The notes beneath the pieces are model-generated. The model did no database searches, was not told where the DNA came from, and was given only the letters and a program-made list of their open reading frames with translations. Positions 46,401-57,345 of a DNA stretch of 64,000 nucleotides are shown here, in pieces (positions within the stretch are counted from its first letter, which is position 1; the number at the start of each line of letters is the position of its first letter). The translations under genes were made by a program, and so were the position numbers. Source of the DNA: Euclidia mi (taxonomy: Eukaryota > Arthropoda > Insecta > Lepidoptera > Erebidae). Location: assembly GCA_944739405.2 (NCBI GenBank), contig OX123190.2, forward strand, positions 61,833,805 to 61,897,804. Direction: 5' to 3'.

Positions 46401-48373
46401 GTCCTCTTTAAGTTAAGTTGTCAAATAAAATTTTGTAATCAACATTCAAAGATAACCTTGTTTCGTCTTCCAGCACAGTTTAATATGAACATCGCATAAG
46501 TTCGAAGGTAAGATGTAATATTGGTCACATTATATAAGGCCATTCAAAAACTTTTCTCTTCACAAGAAACTCAATTAGATAAGGGATATTTACTAGGTAC
46601 TTAAACGAGCCATGCATGACACTATTTCAACAATCCCATTTATTACCTTGTGTTTCGAGTGTCTCTAATGTACGGCCAGATAAAATTGTACTGGTGATTT
46701 CTTAGAGGATTTATACACTCGTTCTATATAAAATGATTTTCATATTTAAATTAATAAAATACCCATATCAAAACAAATATATAAAGCTATACCGGATTTT
46801 ATTCCACATTGACGAAACAACCTTGGCAGTTCAAGTACACATCTCCCGATTTCATCCACATGTCAACCCGTCAAAACTTCGCCTCCACGTACTACCGTAC
46901 GTACGTATTCAGTAAACCACCCGTCCTAAGTGAGTACAATTAACTTGAAAAACGAACGAACCTGATCGAAATCCGAACCGTAAGGTTGTGTACATACTGA
47001 TAAATAAAGGCTGTGTACACGCGCTTTGCATTACTCTTTTGGTTTGAAGTAAATACGTCTTTGGAATGCGATGACATTACAACTGAACTAATACATTCAA
47101 CAAGAATTATTTTGATAATAGTTTGATGTTAATATTATGTTCAAATATCATTCACACACGGTCAACTGATACCGAGCTAGGCAGCGTTATAGTATTGTTG
47201 TGATAATTACTGAGGTGACAGATACTAACATTTTTAAATACTTATAGGTAAGTATGCATGTTATGGATAAATAATACAGAGCAATTAATCATTCCGATAT
47301 CACACAAAGATTTATCTTGCGTGGGAATCAAACCTACGACGTCCTTAGCAATCTAGACCATTTGCCATTCAACTTTTCACAACAATATTGCTATTATAAT
47401 ATTCTACCAATAAACTGGAGTGGCTCTTTTCTGATTGGAACAATAATCTCCACTTCACACAAAGAAGGTAACTGTAATATAATTTAAAGCACGAAACAAT
47501 ACCCTCGGCTCATAATTGTTGCTCAGAAAGGAGCCTCTCCCCATGCCCGATCGATATCCAATATTTAAAACTGCGTACACGAGTTAAAATGCTGCCCACG
47601 CTACCCTTGATAGCGAAGTGTCGAAATTTTATAAAATGTTTAATAAGCAGAAATTGAGACGATACTGATTGCAAGATAAAAGACGAGTAAAATAGATTAG
47701 CATCTCAGAATCAGAGGCGTGATATCTTATTAAGGGCCGTGAATGAAAATGTAGTATCACCAAATTATTCCAAGGCATTTATTAAATACCTTACAAAGTA
47801 AAGAGGCACAGAAAGGATTCTTAGTTGCATAATTTATGCTTCAATGTCACCGTTAATGACTACATGGATCAATTTACCAACTATTTGGGTGTATTCTACA
47901 TACCTTATCTTTTATCTTTCTGACATCGAAAGCTATTACATAACTGTTCGGAGAAAAGTACGCAAGGCGTAACACATGCAATCTAAGCATATACAATTTG
48001 AGTAAAACGGTTTTACAAACACTGAGACTGTATACGCAGACCTGCTTTTACATAAGCACCCTCAATGTTTGTTGAGAGGCATTTTAAGCGCATTTCCTCA
48101 AAGATTTAAAAGGGGTTTAACATTTCTATTGAGACTCGTTTAATGTGCGGCGGGAAAGGAAAACGTTGCTTTTTATGAAGGTGGCAAGCATACGGTTTGC
48201 GTGTTAACAAGCAGTTATCACTTATGAACACTTGCAATGTGACGATCATTGCTAGTGTTTTGTACTCATTTTCTAAAAAGGATTGGGTGAGTCTCGCCTG
48301 TCGAAATAGACAAAACTAAATTATTACTCTGTTAAAGAAGAGATGGTGTGGTAATTCAGGCAATTGTCTGGCC
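46401..48373. other. No gene; one possible SINE remnant
   Basis: At 47,290-47,390 the minus strand has a B-box-like GTAGGTTTGATTCCCACGC preceded by a degenerate head, which may be an old tRNA-derived SINE. The rest is AT-rich and unrecognised. Confidence 0.35.
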
Positions 48374-48490
48374 CTCTAGTACTGCGCCATTTATCGAAGG
48401 TTCGATGTCACCTACGCCTAGTGTCATTCAGAAATAGATGTTTCGAGTCTGGGCTTTTTTGTGTCCATTGGATTAATTTTCGTAAAGAAT
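48374..48490 (+). repeat. SINE S4, 5'-truncated diverged fragment
   Basis: AGTACTGCGCCATTTATCGA, GGTTCGATGTCACC and TTTCGAGTCTGGGCTTTTTT follow the order of the complete copy that begins 45 bases downstream. Confidence 0.65.
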
Positions 48491-48533
48491 TCATTCCCAG
48501 TCTGCTCAGAGATCAGTTCAGTCACAAAATAGA

Positions 48534-48745
48534 CTGCACGGTTGGCGTAGTGGTTTAAGCGGTTACCTCGCCGCTTGGTACTGCGCCGCGTGTCGTGGGT
48601 TCGCTTCCCACCCGAGATAACACTTTGTGTAATCCACAAATTGTTGACTCGAGTCTTGTTGTGCTTTGTGTCCGTTGATTGAATGTTTTTAAAGTCCACC
48701 GCGACACAGGAATTTATTTCTAGTGCGGGAGTTGCCTTTTAAAAA
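48534..48745 (+). repeat. tRNA-derived SINE, family S4
   Basis: The head GACTGCACGGTTGGCGTAGT is followed by a B-box-like GTGGGTTCGCTTCCCAC, the body GACTCGAGTCTTGTTGTGC with TTTGTGTCCGTTGATTG, and the end TTCTAGTGCGGGAGTTGCC. The A and B boxes are spaced as in tRNA genes, but the body recurs at 45,858 (minus) and 48,374. Confidence 0.85.
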
Positions 48746-50017
48746 GAAAAAAGATACCCTGAATTATTGAAAAAATCCTTTTTTATCTACAGTAAGTTAA
48801 TGTTGACCATCCAAGTGATGCACCGAACAAACCCCTCAGAGATCTTTTACAGCACCCATCAAATTTTAGCATCGTTCTCAAATAATCTATTCATTTAAAC
48901 GAGAGCTCAAAAATCATTAGGATTCATAATAAAGAAGACTGCGGGAAGTCATTTTCACTCAGATCATGGAGAGCGATTGAATGTTTTAATATCTACCGGA
49001 TTACGCGTTTTGGCTAAATCTTCAATGAAGCCAAATTTTCGTTGGGATTTATTTAGTTAGTCTTTAGAGTATTGTTTAATGTTTAGTGAGTTAATTATTT
49101 ATCTGTTGTGAATATTATTAGATTTACTAAAGATAAGGTTAGAAATAAAGACTGCTTATTGTGTGCATACATATTATGTATGCACACAGTAAGCAGTCTT
49201 TGTAAAGTTATTAAGAACATAAACTAACAATTGTAGTAACAGACTCAAAAAATATGTAATTTATTAATTATCGATGAGACTAACATAGATTTTACAAATT
49301 CTCTAAATAACTTTCATTTTACAAATCTTTGACCCTTGTATAGTTCTTAACACACAAAATTTGTAGAAGACGAGGTGACCACTCAAATTATTGCGACATT
49401 ATTGCGAATGTTCAAGCAATTAATTTCCAATAACAGAGAAATGGCACCCGCTCCTGAGTTAGAGGTTAAGAGATTAGTTTGTTGTTGAAACCAAAAAAAA
49501 TTATTACAGTGTTCTGTGTTGGTCGCTGCTTTCATAATACTTACATAATTTATCTATTTAGTCCAAATGCATAACGATTTTCAAAGTGTTATCGATAAAA
49601 TATGATTTACTAATTATAAAACGGTAATACATGCAGCAGTTTCTCAGAAATCTTCTGCATAGTGCGAAGTTGATAACTTTACTGGTTAGTCGATCGTGTA
49701 GACCAGCATAGACAGTGTAGATCGATAAATATACTTACAGCACCGACAGTGCGAAGTTAGCACATTAAATCGTTAAATATCGCTTGCTAAACGGTGAAAG
49801 AAATCTTCGCAAGGAAACTTGACTAGTGAGGTTGCTTGCGCTTCACACAGATTTTAGTGTGTTCGTCATAGTTCTTAGGGTGCTACTACGTTCAAATACC
49901 AACCCTCTAAACCATCCAATGCTTTGTAAGTCGATATATACATAAATACGCGTGTGACATATATCCTATTCTACCTGTTGTCACCACGTCTAGCCAAATG
50001 TCTTGATTTGATGTTAT
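48746..50017. other. No gene; one near-perfect hairpin
   Basis: AT-rich, non-coding apart from the hairpin at 49,147-49,201. Confidence 0.5.
49147..49201. repeat. Near-perfect hairpin, 26-bp arms, 3-base loop
   Basis: Arms 49,147-49,172 and 49,176-49,201 pair at every position, with one G-U type mismatch. The outer part of the left arm is AAAGACTGCTTA, the inner part is TGTGTGCATACAT. Confidence 0.9.
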
Positions 50018-50446
50018 TATTCGAGTTTAACCGTGTGGTTGACGGCATAGAATACAAGTGTCACCACCCCCTATCTTCCCGTGGGTGTCGTAAGAGGTGA
50101 CTAAGGGATAACACGATGCAAATACCATCTTTGTGTAGAGACGGAAAACTCGACATCAAACCCTATACGACTGCCTCGTTGGTCCCGCGGCATAAATGTG
50201 CGCGTGGGATCGGGAGGTCCCTGGTTCGATTCCTGGGTCGGGCAGTGTTATTGGGTTTTTCTGTCACGAAATTCTCAGTAGCAGCACGGAGTCTGGAAAT
50301 TTGCCCGGTACGGCAATAGGCTCGCCCCTTATTACGTGGGACTAAAGTATATCTGGCGAAAAGTGGGTGTAGAAATACACCTCTGCCTACCCCTTCGGGG
50401 ATAAAAGGCGTGACGATATGTATGTATGTATGTATGTATTCGAGTT
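50018..50446 (+). repeat. Mosaic SINE A plus tRNA-like plus T1, copy 2, with target duplication
   Basis: Element about 50,028-50,436, flanked by TATTCGAGTT at 50,018-50,027 and 50,437-50,446. Module A (CCGTGTGGTTGACGGCATAG) precedes the tRNA-like head (GACTGCCTCGTTGG), B box (GGTTCGATTCC), body, two small tail hairpins and a (TATG)n tail. The target duplication outside module A shows that A and T1 moved as one unit. Confidence 0.92.
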
Positions 50447-51978
50447 CCTATGTCGAGCACTTTTGTACGTTTCCGAATTTAAACGCTTAATATGTTGTAA
50501 AACATCACGGTGACTGTAAATATATTGTGGCTCTATTCAAATATCAGTAGGGTAAAATAGGTGGCAGGAGCTTACTGGACAGACTAACAGAGAGACCACC
50601 GCTGTTGATATTTTGAAGTTAAGTGCATATCAAACTGTTACTTACTACAAAGTGAAGCCAAACATTGAAAAAAGGGTTAGGTTATTCCTAACCCGTCTCA
50701 TTATGGAAAGAGGCCAGTGTCTATCAGAAGGAAGTGATTGCATACAACGCTAAAGTTGATAATAAAGTGTAAATTAAGGAAAACCATTAGAAACATTTTA
50801 AAGCAAATTTTTCTGGCGAGTACCTATAATATATTAAAAATACATTGCTTGCTAACCTATTATAGTAGAAATTACGTTTTTATAAACTAAAACGAAACAA
50901 ATTTGTGTTATATATGTATTTCAGTAGAGCAAAAATCCAACTAATAAATAATTTACTACATTCGTTAAACGGCCATTAGGGTATGGCCAAACACCAGGCA
51001 CTTCAGACAAACTTATACTCCTGAGTTAATGTATCCGCACAAATAAGCATAGATAAATATAACCATTACTTTTGATATCATTAGCGACATGCTACGGTTG
51101 ATAATAAAATGCCGGTTGCGTTAACTAGGTTTGCACTCACAATTGCCTTTTTCAATGGTGTGACACAACTCATGGAGTTCGGGAGCTATATATTGCCTCC
51201 TACACTGTAATGATAAACTGCGTAAAGCTCTCATATAAGTTTGTCGTAAATGATTTTTACTGCTATCATTACATAATTTAGCAAGCATACGTGTGCACGT
51301 ACTTATACAAATTATAAAAGAGCAACAAAAGGCAGTTAACTCTTAGAAATAATTATGCCGTTTGATAGCAGTTGAAAAAACTAAATTTTATTTACCACAC
51401 GCATAAGATCCGCTATCTCAAACACCCAAAACTAATGATATCCTCAAACGCCACGAGTTCTAAACACAATCCAAAAAAAAAACTGTCTATATAAATGGAG
51501 AAAGGCCGATACAGGGCTAATCTGTAGTCTGTAAGGAGGCTATACCCACTATCGGAACACGTGAAAATGAGATTTATGTGTCAGTGAACGTCCCCCGTTG
51601 TTTGTAATAAACTACCTCGAAATGCAAAGCTAAATAGGAGATAGACGAACGATTCCATAGTTCCGTACTTTTTGTGGCAAGATAAAGAAATTATGTATTT
51701 ATTACTAATATATTAATGGCTATAGGTTACCTATCAAAATTATCAATTATATCTTGTGTATTGCTCACGATAATATGGACATTCAATGGATTCAACGCAC
51801 GTGCACAGCTCCTAATATTCTTTACAAGCCAGTGGAATTCGTTGGGTATATATTATTATATCGAAGATAATTTTCGATCTACAGCCAACATAATATCTAA
51901 GTTTATTTATTTATTTATTTATTGAGGGAAAAATAGCAGTTACACATTACAGTATGGTAAATAAATATGTAACAATAG
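50447..51978. other. No gene recognised
   Basis: AT-rich; a (TTTA)n microsatellite at 51,901-51,923. Confidence 0.5.
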
Positions 51979-52406
51979 ATATTTATACAAGCCGTGTGGT
52001 TGACGGCATAGAATATAAGTGTCACCACCCCCTATCTTCCCGTGGGTGTCGTAAGAGGCGACTAAGGGATAACACGATGCAAATACCATCTTTGCGTAGA
52101 GACGGAAAACTCGACATCAAACCCTATGCGACTGCCTCGTTGTTCTCGCGGCATAAATGTTCGCGTGGGATCGGGAGGTCCCGGGTTCGATTCCTGGGTC
52201 GAGCAGTGTTATTGGGTTTTTCTGTCACGAAATTCTCAGTAGCAGCACGGAGTCTGGAAATGTGCCAGGTACGGCAATAGGCTCGCCCCTTATTACGTGG
52301 GACTAAAGTATATCTGGCGAAAAGTGGGTGTAGAAATACACCTCTGCCTACCCCTTCGGGGATAAGAGGCGTGACGATATGTATGTGTGTATGTATATTT
52401 ATACAA
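51979..52406 (+). repeat. Mosaic SINE A plus tRNA-like plus T1, copy 3, with target duplication
   Basis: Element 51,991-52,394, flanked by ATATTTATACAA at 51,979-51,990 and 52,395-52,406. Nearly identical to copy 2 along its whole length. Confidence 0.92.
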
Positions 52407-52559
52407 ATGTGCAACCAACGTGATTTTCCACAGATGATTTTGAGACATAATGGTACAAACGGTATTTTAAGTGAATCACAAAAGGAATATGAATTCGATA
52501 CATGCAAATTTGACACAAATTTTGATGTTAACACAATATGATGTTAAAACTAAATACAT

Positions 52560-53046
52560 AACAGAATTAATAGTTATGGGTTATTACGCACTGGTCGTTA
52601 ATTGTATAAATATTTTTTTTCCTAAATTTATAAGCAGATGTAGTAAAAATATCTATATCAGTGAAATACTTATTGTAGTTACTTGTCAGGCGATGTATAT
52701 GTGCCCGCAGGCCAGCGTTAGTACAACTGGTTGTGACTGCGAACACAGGGCGTGCGCGCACCTCCCGTGCCTGTATAGTTCGGGGAACTATGAAACACAA
52801 TTTATTGCTGATATCCACACAATCATATGAATGTTGACACAAATCATACAAAAACATGGTCTCCAGAAAGACACGCCTATAATACAAAGAAAGTACATTA
52901 TATTTTTTGAGTAAATCATTATAACTAAGATCATTTTGTTTACAGCACCGGTAATGCGTGGTTCTCAGAAATTTACGTTGGACGCTCTCTATGCAGTCAC
53001 CATATTTATCATAATAGGGATTCCACACCTGAACTGCATACTCTAG
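52560..53046 (-). pseudogene. LINE RT C-terminal third (CR1/jockey-like)
   Basis: From 53,046 the minus strand reads LEYAVQVWNPYYDKYGDCIE, SVQRKFLRTTHYRCC, LLKKYNVLSLYYRR and onward to VPRTIQAREVRARPVF, LRAHIHRLTSNYNKYFTD and AYKFRKK, ending at a stop near 52,567. This is the post-palm region of non-LTR RT (the LEYA.VWNPYY and SVQ.KFLR blocks). The element is 5'-truncated at 53,046. The frame itself is unbroken, so insertion may be fairly recent. Confidence 0.85.
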
Positions 53047-53951
53047 TTGTGATTATTCATATTGTTAAAGACGAGTGATATGCTTCAAGTAACAAGTAAA
53101 ATACATACCTACTAGGCATAATTTCATCGCTAGAAATTTATTCCATTAATTAAAACTTTCAAAAATATGATCATATTGTGATTCTACTTATGCCTTTATT
53201 AAAATATGTTTTCAAAATAATAATTTAAAAGCAATACCATTCATCTAAAATTGTTGTTAAGAGTGAATTCATGAATAATCATGTAATTGGTATCATCGAA
53301 CCCACGAGCTCCTCTCAAGACCACAAATTGGATGCCTTAACCTCTGATGTAATTTATTTGCTTTACAAGTTTATAAGCAAAATCAAAGTAAATCAAGCTT
53401 AAATAAAAGAACCGCAAAATTGTTTGCTTGTAAAGTTATCTCAAAGACGCCGAAGTTAAGTCAAATATTAAATTCATTGATTGATTCATTCAATTTTGTT
53501 ATTCAATTAAAATCAAATATTCAATCAAATAACATTTGAAAATTTTCGATTTAATATAAAGTTGTTATTAATTTATTTGTTTCGTTATAATTAATTAATA
53601 AATTTTCGTGAGTTGCTAATTTAAGTGCAAGATTTACTCTAATAACATATTTCAGTACACATTTTACTAGACTACACAGTTACTTATGCTTATTATTTGG
53701 TATAACACGAAATTGTAATTACCACTATTAAGTAAAACCTATTTGTGTTAAATTGTCCATAGAATTAAGTACATGGCTTAGGATGTGCTATAAGAATGAT
53801 TACTTAAACGCACGAACAAAGTGTTTGTAGGGTCTGTAAAATAGTTAATTAGTGTATTAAATGCCAACGATAAGCGTTTCGAACTGCTGTTGCCTAGTTC
53901 ATTTTGAACTTGTAATGTGATGAAGTAACACTGAATATTTTTGACAACACG
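53047..53951. other. No gene recognised
   Basis: Very AT-rich sequence. Confidence 0.5.
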
Positions 53952-54207
53952 AAACATGCTGTATCATCATCAGCCTTTAACAGTCCACTGCTGGACTAGG
54001 TATCTCCTTTGAAAGGAGGAATTGGCCTACTATACCACGCTGGCCAAACGGGTTGTTATAGGGTTTGTATCAAGTTTTCCTTCTCTTACAGTGCTGTTCT
54101 CGCGTAATATGCTCCCTTTGTCTGGCTCTTACGACACCCATGAGATGATATGGAGTGGTGACAATCCGTATTCTTAATCCGTCACCACACGGACAAACAT
54201 GCTGTAT
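53952..54207 (-). repeat. Mosaic SINE, module A plus tail T2, copy 2, with 13-bp target duplication
   Basis: Element 53,965-54,194, flanked by AAACATGCTGTAT on both sides (53,952-53,964 and 54,195-54,207). On the minus strand it starts GTCCGTGTGGTGACGG and ends GGCTGATGATGA. The duplication proves that module A and T2 retroposed together. Confidence 0.93.
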
Positions 54208-54404
54208 AAAACGTAAATTTAATATCACTTACACACACTTCGAAAAGGCAAAAGCTATTTTCCTATGTATAACATACCATTTTAACGGTTCGTATCTAAC
54301 CGTTTTTGAAGTAAATGAAATATCTAAAAGGGTGCCAAAATACTTGTAAATTAGTAATACCCGTAGCAACTTTTTCAGCTAAAGTCACTGCACGTCAATC
54401 AAAT

Positions 54405-54752
54405 ACATGGTGTAAAAGCCTTTCCGAAAATATATTGTACCAATCATTACAATTTCTTTTTCTCAATGTTACCATTTTTAAATATTTACAAAATCGATAC
54501 ATTTATGCTGCCCATTTGGCGTGAGTCTATATATGAATGTATGCTGCCCATTTGTCGTGTACATATCCCAGCATCCATATATAGGTAGCTAGCTCAAGAA
54601 TTGCATGCGTGCACTTTACATTGCGACTCAAACATTATTAAGCTTAAAAAGTTTTTCGTTTCCCAGGTATTATTTTGCATAGTAACTATAACTTGGCATA
54701 ATGTGCAAAACGAGTAGATTTCGGCTCGATAATTTTGACACCGATATTGTAT
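54405..54752. repeat. Diverged copy of the TACAGGGTGT MITE
   Basis: Shares, in order, TGTACCAATCATTACAA, AAATCGATACATTTATG, TTGCATGCGTGCACTTTAC and GAGTAGATTTCGGCTCG with 37,767-38,144. The termini are decayed. Confidence 0.7.
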
Positions 54753-55317
54753 CATAAATGGCAAAATGTTATACGTAAATTGAATACGTACTTTAACTAT
54801 TACGACAAGAAATACCAACATCTTAATCATTTAAAGCAATCATTCACTCTACATTCAAATAAAATCAAACAAAATTATACTTACCACACATTACGCAATC
54901 CGTAACATTAAAACACAGACCGTATGTAAAAAATTGTATACTAGCACACTGGTTCAAGCTGTGACGGCAATCGGCGAAGTGGTTGGAACGAGGTCAGAGT
55001 AGCCGCGGAAATAGAGCACCCGACGATCGCGACTTCCAGCGGTAATGACAACATCTGCCTTAATGATTCTAGGGGTTTAAGGGCTTTTTTGAAGCTGTAT
55101 ATTGTATGATTATGTTGTGTTTGGACGTATCTGTACTAGGATAAAGGAGGCAGAAGAATAATATGAAAAACGTTTTTTTAAAGCTATGATTTCGTATCCA
55201 TACTAATATAATAAAGCTTAAGTTTTGTTTGGTTGGAAACGCTATTCCAGAACAACTGGGCCGATTAGAGTAACTTTTTTTTGTATTGGATAGCCCATTT
55301 ATGAAAGAAAAGAGCAC
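54753..55317. other. No gene; weak repeat piece
   Basis: GGTTGGAAACGCTATTCCAG with GATAGCCCATTTATGAAAGA (55,230-55,315) resembles part of a widespread lepidopteran repeat. Nothing else is recognised. Confidence 0.4.
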
Positions 55318-55405
55318 TTTAAGTTCCTCCGGAGCTGCGGGTGCCCATTGGCAGCGGTAATCGCTTACCACCAGGCGTCATTCTGCTCTTTTGCCTCCAA
55401 CTATG
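55318..55405 (-). repeat. GGCAAAC-type repeat, short inverted copy
   Basis: On the minus strand GGAGGCAAAAGAGCAGAATG, CCTGGTGGTAAGCGATTACC and GCTGCCAATGGGCACC follow the order of the copies at 38,415 and 59,562. Confidence 0.75.
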
Positions 55406-55484
55406 ATAGAACCAACAACATAGTTTATGTTTAAATAAAAAAATATTTATCTATATATATAAAATTCTCGTGTCACAGTTAGGG

Positions 55485-55865
55485 AATGCAATCTCGATCT
55501 CGCGAGATCTCGGCCTTTTTTAGCGAGATTAATCTCGGTCGAAAAATGGGCGAGATCTCGCGAGATTTACGAGATTGCACTCGAGCCTAAAAACGTCTTA
55601 TTCGAAGCGCGAACTGACACGGACGGATCGCAATCTGTCGGTATCGGCATTAATAAAAAATGAAATGAATTTATACGAGTCCGGGGGGTCAAAAGGCAAA
55701 ATTTTGCAGTTCGTGGATGTCTGCCTGAGAACTGCGGTTTCAATTCGCGTTGAATCCGAAAGGGCCTTCTCAGTGGCTGGTTATCTGGCCAACAGAAAAG
55801 GAAGCTGTTAGCAGGCGATTCTTTGGACATTTTGTGCTTCTTAAGGAGCTCCTATGAAAATAATT
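55485..55865 (+). pseudogene. hAT transposon relic: inverted-repeat end joined to transposase C-terminus
   Basis: At 55,488-55,580 two arms made of CGAGATCTCGCGAGAT-type sequence are inverted to each other (TGCAATCTCG outward on both sides), resembling hAT subterminal repeats. From 55,575 an open frame reads LYESGGSKGKILQF and then SIRVESERAFSVAGYLANRK, the hAT C-terminal dimerisation signature (ESER.FS.AG). A frameshift near 55,795 breaks it; in the next frame LLAGDSLDILCFLRSSYE completes the family pattern. The N-terminal domain and the catalytic core are absent, so this is an internally deleted copy. Confidence 0.75.
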
Positions 55866-55907
55866 CGTAATAATGGCTTCTGATTTGAACTGAACCAATC
55901 GTCCCTT

Positions 55908-56197
55908 TGATTGGTATATTTTTTATTTATTTATAGACTCACGCCTGTATCCCCGAAGGGGTAAGCAGAGGTGTAATATTACAACCACATTTCGCCATGA
56001 ATTTTTAGGTCCCACGTAATAAGGGGCGAGCCTATTGCCGTACCGGGCACATTACCAGACTCCGTGCTGCTACTGAGAATTTCCTAACGGAAAAACCCAA
56101 TAACACTTTGCACGGCCCGGGAATCGAACCCGAGACCTCCCAATCCCACGCGCACATTTATGCCGCGAGACCAACGAGGCAGTGATTGGTATATTTT
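55908..56197 (-). repeat. SINE T1 without module A, copy 8, with 15-bp target duplication
   Basis: Element 55,923-56,182, flanked by TGATTGGTATATTTT at 55,908-55,922 and 56,183-56,197. Its 5' end on the minus strand is CTGCCTCGTTGGTCTCGCGG, so this form of the SINE begins at the tRNA-like head and lacks module A. The tail is AT-rich (TAAA)n. Confidence 0.93.
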
Positions 56198-56777
56198 GTT
56201 AATTAATTTGTAATATCTAAAAAGTCTACAGAGTAGATATAGTTTTATTTACCTAATTGATAATAATACCTCAGTTTAGCAACATAGATGAGATAAGTAA
56301 ATTTTTTTTGACCTCTCGTTGTTTTGTTTATTATATAAGAGAAATGATTTATTAAGTGCTAAAAGATTTTTGTTTGTTATTAGAAGCGAAGACTTGTTGT
56401 TTCTTTCATTTCTTATTTGACAGATCCGTCCGTAAAAGTTTACTTCATAAAAGTTTATTAAAAAAATATAGACAGATAGGTACGTCAAACAATTTTTGAA
56501 GCATAAAAGTCTATTGAAAAGTTCGTGAAAAGTAATTTTTATAACGGGAACGACCATATAGGTTTTCGACCCAAAACCTATAGGATACTTACGGTTGACC
56601 TAGAATTGTCAATTTTGGTTAAAACTAAGGTCTTACAGCACAAGTAAACGAAAAATTCCGAAAATTAAAAATAGTGCATAGGGTTCCCACCAAGAACTTA
56701 GGGTCCCAAGCCAACCTCACCTGCAAGTGGTGCACCTGCCGATCAACGGACGAGGCTCTGGTAAACAAAATATCCCA
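56198..56777. other. No gene recognised
   Basis: AT-rich; a short inverted repeat around 56,562-56,587 (ATAGGTTTTCG and CAAAACCTATAGG). Confidence 0.5.
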
Positions 56778-56890
56778 ATAAGCGGCAATAGGCTCGCCAC
56801 CTATTACGTGGGATCAAAACACTGGCGAAAAGTGGGCGTTTAATATGCCTCTGCCTACCCCTTCGGGGAAACAGGCGTGAGACTATACAT
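56778..56890 (+). repeat. SINE T1, 3' fragment, copy 9
   Basis: GGCAATAGGCTCGCCACCTA, CTGGCGAAAAGTGGGCG and CTACCCCTTCGGGGAAACAG with GCGTGAG. The variant GAAACAGG is the closest of all SINE copies to the LINE tail at 45,285. Confidence 0.85.
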
Positions 56891-56929
56891 ACTATACATT
56901 AAAAATAGTTGAAAATTAAGGTTAATTTT

Positions 56930-57178
56930 GGTACTTACAAGTTTTCGCAAAAATCTAATTTTGACCATATTTTTTTATCGGGTTGACCCAGGACCCTGAT
57001 TTTTATACACCTAATAGACCTAAAACTGGGTGGACTTAACAAATAGACATAAATTTCAATTTGTTAAGTCCACCCGTTCCTTAGAAAATCGGTGGTGACA
57101 CACGGACAGACAGACGGACAAGAAAGTGATCTCATAAGCGTTCCTTTTTTTACCTTGTGAGGTACGGAACGCTAAAAA
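56930..57178 (+). repeat. 3' end of the palindrome-headed repeat family, with 16-bp inverted repeat
   Basis: GGACAGACAGACGGACAAGA, GTGATCTCATAAGCGTTCC and GTGAGGTACGGAACGCTAAA form the recognised end of the family whose start is at 44,270. A perfect 16-bp inverted repeat (GGGTGGACTTAACAAA) lies at 57,028-57,075. Confidence 0.65.
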
Positions 57179-57184
57179 TGAATG

Positions 57185-57345
57185 GAGATGCAGAGGTCGA
57201 AGGGGACGCCTAAGACGGACGTACCTCGAATAGGTAATGTATTGCAAAAGGGCATGCATGATGAGATTAGTAAATGTCGAGTAGGCGAAATAGGTGTTTC
57301 GTCTCTGCCTACGCTAATGGGAGATTGGCATTGTTGGAAACACCA
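57185..57345 (+). pseudogene. LINE RT C-terminus, second decayed copy of the 45.3-kb family
   Basis: RGRRGRLRRTYLE, then after a stop RACMMRLVNVE, followed by GTCTCTGCCTACGCTAATGG, repeat the order RRGRPRRTF, RRACM and YPSGKQA found at 45,046-45,306. It carries stops and a deletion. It supports the link between this LINE family and tail T1. Confidence 0.65.

Noticed and set aside
52471..52830. 119-codon plus-strand ORF
   Set aside because: It is antisense to the LINE RT C-terminus on the minus strand, which has clear family motifs.
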